Positions 6,778-10,119 of a stretch of DNA of 10,119 bases are shown here, one piece after another (position 1 is the first letter of the stretch; each line of letters opens with the position of its first letter). The notes below the pieces were generated by a model. It ran no database searches, was not told the DNA's origin, and was given only the letters and a program-made list of their open reading frames with translations. The translations under genes were made by a program, and so were the position numbers. Source of the stretch: Aquificaceae bacterium (GTDB lineage: Bacteria > Aquificota > Aquificia > Aquificales > Aquificaceae); contig JALWEK010000135.1 of NCBI GenBank assembly GCA_027014185.1, positions 1-10,119 on the forward strand. The letters are read 5' to 3'.

Positions 6778-7313
6778 GGAGCCTCACTCCCCTCGGGCAC
6801 ACTGAACCAGGCAACTATGAGGAGTACCTCACCTATAAGGGACACTATGCCACCTATCAGGATCACTGTCAGAACAGCACCCACGAACATTAAGAGACCT
6901 CCTGTTTTGAACAGGTTTACACCGGTCCTTTCCGCTAGGAGCGAGTTCGCCTTGTACCAGAACCAGGCGGCTACCAGTCCTATGAGCCATGCGACCACCA
7001 TCAGGAGGAACCCGGCACCGCCGAACTGCATCCCTCCCCCCTCTCTCATCTGGGAGACCATGCCGGCGACCATCGTTCCCCCGCCCAGGAAGAACACGAG
7101 GAAGGCGATCACACCAGCTATGAGAGCCTTTATAACGTTCCCCTTTATCTCAGGCTCACCGAGTTCGTCAGATGCCTTGAGGTACCCCACTATGGCCGCT
7201 ATCCAGCCTGCTAGGACTATTATCCCGGCGAAGGGGATAACCGCACTCAGCAGAGAGGCCACGAGTGCAACGACAAGACCCCAGCTTCCGAGCTGCTTCG
7301 TCTGTTTGCTCAT
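6768..7313 (-). CDS. DUF996-like integral membrane protein
   Basis: A 181-residue membrane protein with about five or six hydrophobic segments (within 9-45, 60-84, 98-120, 132-172). The pattern of an N-terminal helical pair, a polar ASDELGEPEIKGN segment (47-59), and a C-terminal block LFKTGGLLMFVGAVLTVIL ending in IVAWFSVPEG, fits my recollection of the DUF996 family, found mainly in archaea and some thermophilic bacteria; its function is unknown. A glycine/methionine-rich stretch (77-100) separates the middle helices. The start is the ATG at 7313, because AGGAGGTGA lies five bases upstream; the frame stays open for 19 more codons, but that stretch contains the ribosome site itself. The TAA stop lies inside the end of mqnE (10-base overlap). 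Confidence 0.8.
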   Translation of the reverse strand: MSKQTKQLGSWGLVVALVASLLSAVIPFAGIIVLAGWIAAIVGYLKASDELGEPEIKGNVIKALIAGVIAFLVFFLGGGTMVAGMVSQMREGGGMQFGGAGFLLMVVAWLIGLVAAWFWYKANSLLAERTGVNLFKTGGLLMFVGAVLTVILIGGIVSLIGEVLLIVAWFSVPEGSEAPQS

Positions 7314-7318
7314 CTCCC

Positions 7319-7327
7319 TCACCTCCT
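7319..7327 (-). promoter_or_regulatory. Ribosome binding site deciding the start at 7313
   Basis: AGGAGGTGA on the minus strand, five bases before the ATG at 7313. It is a near-complete Shine-Dalgarno and shows that the upstream open frame (to about 7370) is untranslated leader rather than an N-terminal extension. Confidence 0.85.
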
Positions 7328-7349
7328 TTTTAATTCTCCTTAATTTAAC

Positions 7350-7377
7350 TTGCAAACGGCCCGAAAGCAATTAAATT
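7350..7377 (+). promoter_or_regulatory. Candidate promoter for the RNA helicase gene
   Basis: TTGCAA (7350-7355) and TAAATT (7372-7377) are spaced by 16 bases, each matching four of six positions of the bacterial -35 and -10 consensus. They would give a leader of roughly 25 bases before the helicase ATG, ending in its AGGAGG site. The -10 overlaps a short inverted repeat CAATT-A-AATTG (7368-7378). TTGCAA is its own reverse complement, so it could also serve as -35 for the divergent gene. A TATAAA at 7386-7391 is an alternative -10. This is inferred from pattern only. Confidence 0.35.
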
Positions 7378-7396
7378 GTAGAAACTATAAAAATAC

Positions 7397-7402
7397 AGGA
7401 GG
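7397..7402 (+). promoter_or_regulatory. Ribosome binding site of the helicase gene
   Basis: AGGAGG, seven bases before the ATG at 7410. It rules out the longer in-frame reading that could begin at TTG 7350, because that extension carries no homology to helicases. Confidence 0.85.
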
Positions 7403-7409
7403 AAAGTAC

Positions 7410-8495
7410 ATGAAGTTCACCTTCAACCAACTAAGCCAGAGACTACAGAGTGCGCTCGAAGATATGGAGTTCTCCCAGCCCACGCCCATACAGGAAGAGG
7501 CTATACCCATAGCCTTGGAGGGGAAGGACCTCCTTATCCAGGCGAGAACCGGAACGGGAAAGACAGGGGCCTTCGGTATCCCCATAATTGAGAGGCTAAA
7601 CAGGGGCGAAAGGGCCCTCATCCTGGCTCCAACCAGGGAGCTCGCAATTCAGATCAGGGACCATCTAAGGGATCTTGCTAGATACTCGAAGGTAAGCGTG
7701 TTCTCCTTCTACGGCGGGACTTCCGTAGGACGGGACCTTTCCCTACTTGAAAAGAGGATCCCCGACGTCGTTGTAGGAACGCCGGGAAGGATAAAGGATC
7801 TTATAGAGAGAGAGGCTCTGAAGCTCGACACCTTCAGGTACTTGGTTCTCGATGAGGTTGACATAATGCTCGATATGGGCTTCAGGGAGGATATAGAGTG
7901 GATAGTCTCCAGGATGCCTACCGAGAGGCAAACCTTCTTCGTCTCGGCAACAGTCCCTTCCGAGATAAAGGAGATAGCCAAGAAGTTCATGAGGCCAGGT
8001 TTTGAGCACGTTAGCGTGGAGTCCGAGGAGCTTAAGCCGAGGATAAACGAGATAGTGGTCAGAACCAGATCGGAGATCCATAAAACCGAAGAGCTCGAGA
8101 GAATTCTGAAGGAAAACGAGGACAAGAAGATAATAGTCTTCGTGAAGATGAAGAGGAACGCGAAGGAGCTGGCCTACCAGCTCAAGAGGAAGGGATACAA
8201 CGTGGAGGCCCTACACGGAGATATGACCCAGAAGAAGAGGGAAACGGTAATGAAGCTCTTCAGAACGGGCAGGGTTAAGGTACTTATAGCTACGGACGTT
8301 GCCTCGAGGGGCCTGGATATAGAGGGCGTCTCGCTGATAATAAACTTCCACCTTCCCGAGGACCCCAGGGTATATACCCACAGAATAGGAAGGACCGGCA
8401 GACTCGGAAGGGAAGGGACGGCGATAAGCCTCGTATCACCCTCCGAGAAGAGGAACCTCTGGAGGATAGAGAAGCACAGAGAGAAGTCAGCCTGA
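7410..8495 (+). CDS. DEAD-box ATP-dependent RNA helicase with DEVD motif II
   Basis: An ATP-dependent RNA-remodelling enzyme of the cytoplasm, 361 residues, essentially only the two RecA-like helicase domains. All motifs are present in order: Q motif FSQPTPIQ (21-28), motif I ARTGTGKT (45-52), Ia PTRELA (74-79), Ib TPGR (124-127), II DEVD (148-151), III SAT (179-181), IV IVFVKMKR, ALHGD (257-261), V ASRGLD (278-283) and VI HRIGRTGR (314-321). Motif II reads DEVD instead of DEAD; the metal- and ATP-contacting Asp-Glu pair is kept. The C-terminal RNA-binding extension of DbpA, CsdA or CshA types is absent, so the protein is minimal, about eIF4A size. Which bacterial subfamily it belongs to cannot be told from motifs. 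The downstream lipoate-ligase-type gene starts 15 bases later and is probably co-transcribed. Confidence 0.95.
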   Translation: MKFTFNQLSQRLQSALEDMEFSQPTPIQEEAIPIALEGKDLLIQARTGTGKTGAFGIPIIERLNRGERALILAPTRELAIQIRDHLRDLARYSKVSVFSFYGGTSVGRDLSLLEKRIPDVVVGTPGRIKDLIEREALKLDTFRYLVLDEVDIMLDMGFREDIEWIVSRMPTERQTFFVSATVPSEIKEIAKKFMRPGFEHVSVESEELKPRINEIVVRTRSEIHKTEELERILKENEDKKIIVFVKMKRNAKELAYQLKRKGYNVEALHGDMTQKKRETVMKLFRTGRVKVLIATDVASRGLDIEGVSLIINFHLPEDPRVYTHRIGRTGRLGREGTAISLVSPSEKRNLWRIEKHREKSA

Positions 8496-8510
8496 TGTAA
8501 ACTTTTCCCC

Positions 8511-9638
8511 GTGAGGGAGATAGAGGTAGAAACCCTCTCGCCGGAGGAGAACATGAGGAGGGATGAAGAAGCCCTCCTCTCCTTTGAAGAAAACCCCGAA
8601 CCTGAACCCAGATTTAGGCTCTACAGATGGGACAGGGTGTGTTTGAGCCTCGGACACTTTCAAAGGGAAAAGCCCTTCCTCAAGCTCCCTACGGTAAGGA
8701 GGCCAACAGGAGGAGGGGCACTACTCCACGGCTGGGATCTCTCCTTCGCTCTTGTGGATCTACGGGAGAGGTGGGGAGAAACGCCCACCAGGATATACAG
8801 AAGGGTTTCAGATCTCTTCATAGAAACCTTTTCCAACATCGGGATCGAGGTCAAGCTGGAGCGCTTCAAGGGTAGGTATCTAGATAACTTCTACTGCTTC
8901 TGGGTCCCTACCCTAGGGGAACTTTCCTGCGAAGGCAGGAAGGTAGTCTCCATGGCGATGAGGACACTGAGGAGGAGCTTTTTAGTCCACGGGAGCATCT
9001 ATACAGAATTCGACTACACCAGGGCGAGAAACCTCCTCGGCATACCGGAGGAGGCCCTGAGGAAGAGGGGGAGGGGCTTCCTCGAGGAGGCCGCGAGGCT
9101 CTTCGCCAACATGCCGCTGGCGGGGGTTGGGCTGGGCGCTTTCTTCGTTCACGGGGGTATACCCTGCAGGGCCTGCCTCAACAGGCCCGAGCCCCCATTC
9201 CGCCTCGACGAGCTGAGCGATATACTTGGAAGGGTCAAGGGGACCAGCAGGGCCCTGGAGCCGAGCGACCCCGTGGCGTTCCAGGTGCTATGGAACGATC
9301 CGAGCGTCGACATAGAGTGGTGGTCCCCGAACATAAGGGGCCCGGGGACATACTACTACGGCCCCGAGGCATGGAGGGCCTTCCTAACCTTCAACAGCCT
9401 CGTCCTCATAATCAGGGCCCACGAGACCGTGGACGGCGCGATCCTCTACACCAGGGGCGGTAACCTCGTCGAGCTGCTCCGCTACCAGAAGCTGGCGCGG
9501 GCCCCCTTCCCCATTGAGAGGGCGCTCGGCGGGGTCGTGACCGTGTTCTCCAGCCTGTACCACGGGATGCGCGCGGCCGCCCTCCTATACACGGCGACGG
9601 GTCTCGAGGCCATAGTTTATTCCCGCCGCTCCGCCTAG
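8511..9638 (+). CDS. Hybrid reading frame: lipoate-protein ligase-like N-terminal part joined to a phosphatase C-terminal part
   Basis: One 375-codon frame made of two unrelated halves. Residues 1 to about 185 are a lipoate ligase/biotin ligase fold protein (LplA/LipB/BPL type), which attaches lipoyl or similar cofactors to carrier proteins: the N-terminal LSPEENMRRDEEALL, the signature RRPTGGGALLHGWDLSFAL (63-81), Lys144 in EGRKVVSMAMR (the ligand-binding lysine position), and LVHGSIY (158-164). This family is usually about 230-260 residues, so the natural C-terminus is missing. From about residue 190 the protein is the end of a PPP-family phosphatase (VHGGIP 213-218). The GC step at about 9060 coincides with this change. 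The GTG start at 8511 has no Shine-Dalgarno but is needed for the conserved N-terminal segment. The whole frame probably does not exist as one protein in either source organism. Confidence 0.8.
   Translation: MREIEVETLSPEENMRRDEEALLSFEENPEPEPRFRLYRWDRVCLSLGHFQREKPFLKLPTVRRPTGGGALLHGWDLSFALVDLRERWGETPTRIYRRVSDLFIETFSNIGIEVKLERFKGRYLDNFYCFWVPTLGELSCEGRKVVSMAMRTLRRSFLVHGSIYTEFDYTRARNLLGIPEEALRKRGRGFLEEAARLFANMPLAGVGLGAFFVHGGIPCRACLNRPEPPFRLDELSDILGRVKGTSRALEPSDPVAFQVLWNDPSVDIEWWSPNIRGPGTYYYGPEAWRAFLTFNSLVLIIRAHETVDGAILYTRGGNLVELLRYQKLARAPFPIERALGGVVTVFSSLYHGMRAAALLYTATGLEAIVYSRRSA
9051..9092. other. Probable junction between two genomes
   Basis: The plus-strand line 9001-9060 has 34 G/C of 60 and 9061-9120 has 43 of 60, and GC stays at about 65-70% to the end. 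Protein homology switches from lipoate ligase to phosphatase between about codon 181 and codon 195. The nine-base word GAGGAGGCC occurs at 9048-9056 and again, in the same frame, at 9084-9092, flanking the ambiguous region; such a short shared word is a typical place for a mis-join or a microhomology-mediated recombination. An assembly chimera is more likely than a natural fusion. Confidence 0.75.
9075..9638 (+). pseudogene. Ser/Thr protein phosphatase (PPP family), C-terminal fragment, archaeal type
   Basis: About 187 codons that follow the second half of PPP phosphatases (PP1-arch type), metal-dependent enzymes that remove phosphate from Ser/Thr. Seen in order: NMPLAGVGLGAFFVHGGIP, which holds the conserved metal-binding HGG (214-216 of the hybrid frame); FQVLWNDPSVDIEWW and NIRGPGTYYYG, equivalent to the LLWSDP and NxRGxG region; LIIRAHETVDG with the RAH motif, a second metal-ligand histidine; and VVTVFSSLYHG near the end, equivalent to TVFSAPNY. 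The N-terminal motifs GDxHG, GDxVDRG and GNHE are absent, so this piece cannot be active alone. It is entered as a fragment because its 5' part is replaced at the junction, not because of stops or frameshifts. GC-rich codon use with CGC/CGG arginines matches the next gene and not the upstream ones. Confidence 0.8.
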
Positions 9639-9665
9639 AGAGGGGCGCGGTGCCGAGCGGTGGCT

Positions 9666-10119
9666 GTGAGGCTAACGGTCCTCAACGATAACCGCGGCGC
9701 CCCGGGGCTCCTCAACGAGTGGGGGTGGAGCGTCCTCGTCGAGGCCGGCGGGATGAGCGTCCTGTTTGATGCGGACAGCAAGCCCGAGGTCCTCCGCCAC
9801 AACACCCGGGAGCTGGGGGTCGACCTGTCCCGCGTCTCCTTCGCCGTGCTAAGCCACGAGCACTGGGACCACTACGGGGGGATGCCGTTCCTCGCGGAGC
9901 AGAAGCCGGGGGTCACGGTCCACGTCCCCCCGGGGCTCCACCTGTGGGCCAAGGGACTCGAAGTGGAGCTCCGCTACAATAGTGAGGGCGGGAAGATCGA
10001 GGGCCCCTTCAGCCTCACCAGGCCCTTCCTAGTGAGGGCGCTCGCCCTGGCCGAGCACGCCATGCTCGTAGCCACGGGGCGCGAGACGGTGCTGGTAGTG
10101 GGTTGTAGCCACCCCGGCA
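9666..10119 (+). CDS. Metallo-beta-lactamase-fold hydrolase, COG1237-like (3' end outside the window)
   Basis: Partial gene of at least 151 codons that runs off the window with no stop. The zinc-binding motif HEHWDH is clear (His64, His66, Asp68, His69, counting from the GTG at 9666), and a further ligand motif GCSHPG (146-151, His149) lies at the edge. The opening LTVLNDNRG, the EWGWSVLVEAGGMSVLFDAD segment and the RHNTRELGVDLSRVSFAVLSHEH region resemble the subfamily annotated as 7,8-dihydropterin-6-methyl-4-(ribofuranosyl)aminobenzene-phosphate synthase-like (COG1237), common in archaea; the true substrate is unclear. GTG 9660 is an equally possible start two codons upstream; neither has a good ribosome site. 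It follows the phosphatase fragment by 27 bases (21 from 9660), suggesting an archaeal operon. GC is about 65%. Confidence 0.85.
   Translation, partial: MRLTVLNDNRGAPGLLNEWGWSVLVEAGGMSVLFDADSKPEVLRHNTRELGVDLSRVSFAVLSHEHWDHYGGMPFLAEQKPGVTVHVPPGLHLWAKGLEVELRYNSEGGKIEGPFSLTRPFLVRALALAEHAMLVATGRETVLVVGCSHPG

Noticed and set aside
7314..7370. Nineteen-residue N-terminal extension of the DUF996-like protein
   Set aside because: The extension contains the strong Shine-Dalgarno that serves the ATG at 7313.
7350..7409. Extension of the helicase to an in-frame TTG start at 7350
   Set aside because: The AGGAGG at 7397-7402 points to the ATG at 7410, and helicase homology begins there.
9048..9092. Attachment site or target-site duplication from an integrated element
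   Set aside because: There is no integrase, transposase or terminal repeat, and the nine-base word is low-complexity Glu-Glu-Ala coding sequence; it is treated only as a possible join point.
9645..9720. A tRNA-like stretch, with GTGCCGAGCGGT recalling the D arm of tRNA-Leu/Ser
   Set aside because: No pairing acceptor stem and no T-loop consensus follow at the right distance, and the region is explained by the start of the metallo-hydrolase gene.
1..10119. CRISPR array, insertion sequence, phage or toxin-antitoxin genes
   Set aside because: No spaced direct repeats, transposase or integrase motifs were found on either strand, and the space is filled by housekeeping and membrane-protein genes.

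Overview
The window reads as two pieces of DNA from different organisms joined near position 9060-9090. Bases 1 to about 9060 look like a thermophilic bacterium, most probably Aquificota (inference). The reasons are roughly 53-57% GC in the lines I counted, Arg written almost only as AGG/AGA, Ile often as ATA, Lys/Glu/Arg-rich proteins, very tight gene packing, and a set that includes ADP-heptose epimerase (a Gram-negative envelope marker), HslV, and the futalosine-pathway enzyme MqnE. From about 9061 to the end, GC jumps to about 65-72%, CGC/CGG Arg codons become common, and both proteins (the C-terminal half of a PPP-family phosphatase and a COG1237-type metallo-beta-lactamase-fold hydrolase) look like those of hot-spring or vent archaea, probably Crenarchaeota. 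A metagenomic assembly chimera is the simplest explanation; a true recombination cannot be excluded from sequence alone.

Layout. 1-636 is the 3' part of uvrC (nucleotide excision repair), overlapped by a small four-helix membrane protein (629-1114). hslV (1083-1613, minus) converges on it. From 1646 a plus-strand operon with overlapping stop/start codons carries hldD, a HlyD/MacA-type periplasmic adaptor and a LolC/MacB-type permease (to 4892). No ATPase for this exporter is present. A six-helix membrane protein (4873-5646, minus) converges on the permease and lies back-to-back with mqnE (5662-6777). mqnE is met tail-to-tail by a DUF996-like membrane protein (6768-7313, minus). A 96-base divergent spacer holds promoter-like elements and leads to a DEAD-box RNA helicase with a DEVD motif II (7410-8495), followed after 15 bases by a lipoate-ligase-type protein (from 8511). 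That reading frame runs through the composition break in frame and ends as the C-terminal part of a phosphatase (to 9638). A partial metallo-hydrolase gene starts at about 9660-9666 and runs off the end.

How the genes fit together. The envelope theme is clearest in the hldD-adaptor-permease operon: LPS core heptose supply coupled to a tripartite-type transporter. The rest is housekeeping: DNA repair (uvrC), protein turnover (hslV), menaquinone synthesis (mqnE), RNA remodelling (helicase), and lipoyl or biotinyl protein modification. No gene-free stretch exceeds 100 bases. I see no RNA gene, CRISPR array, insertion sequence or origin.
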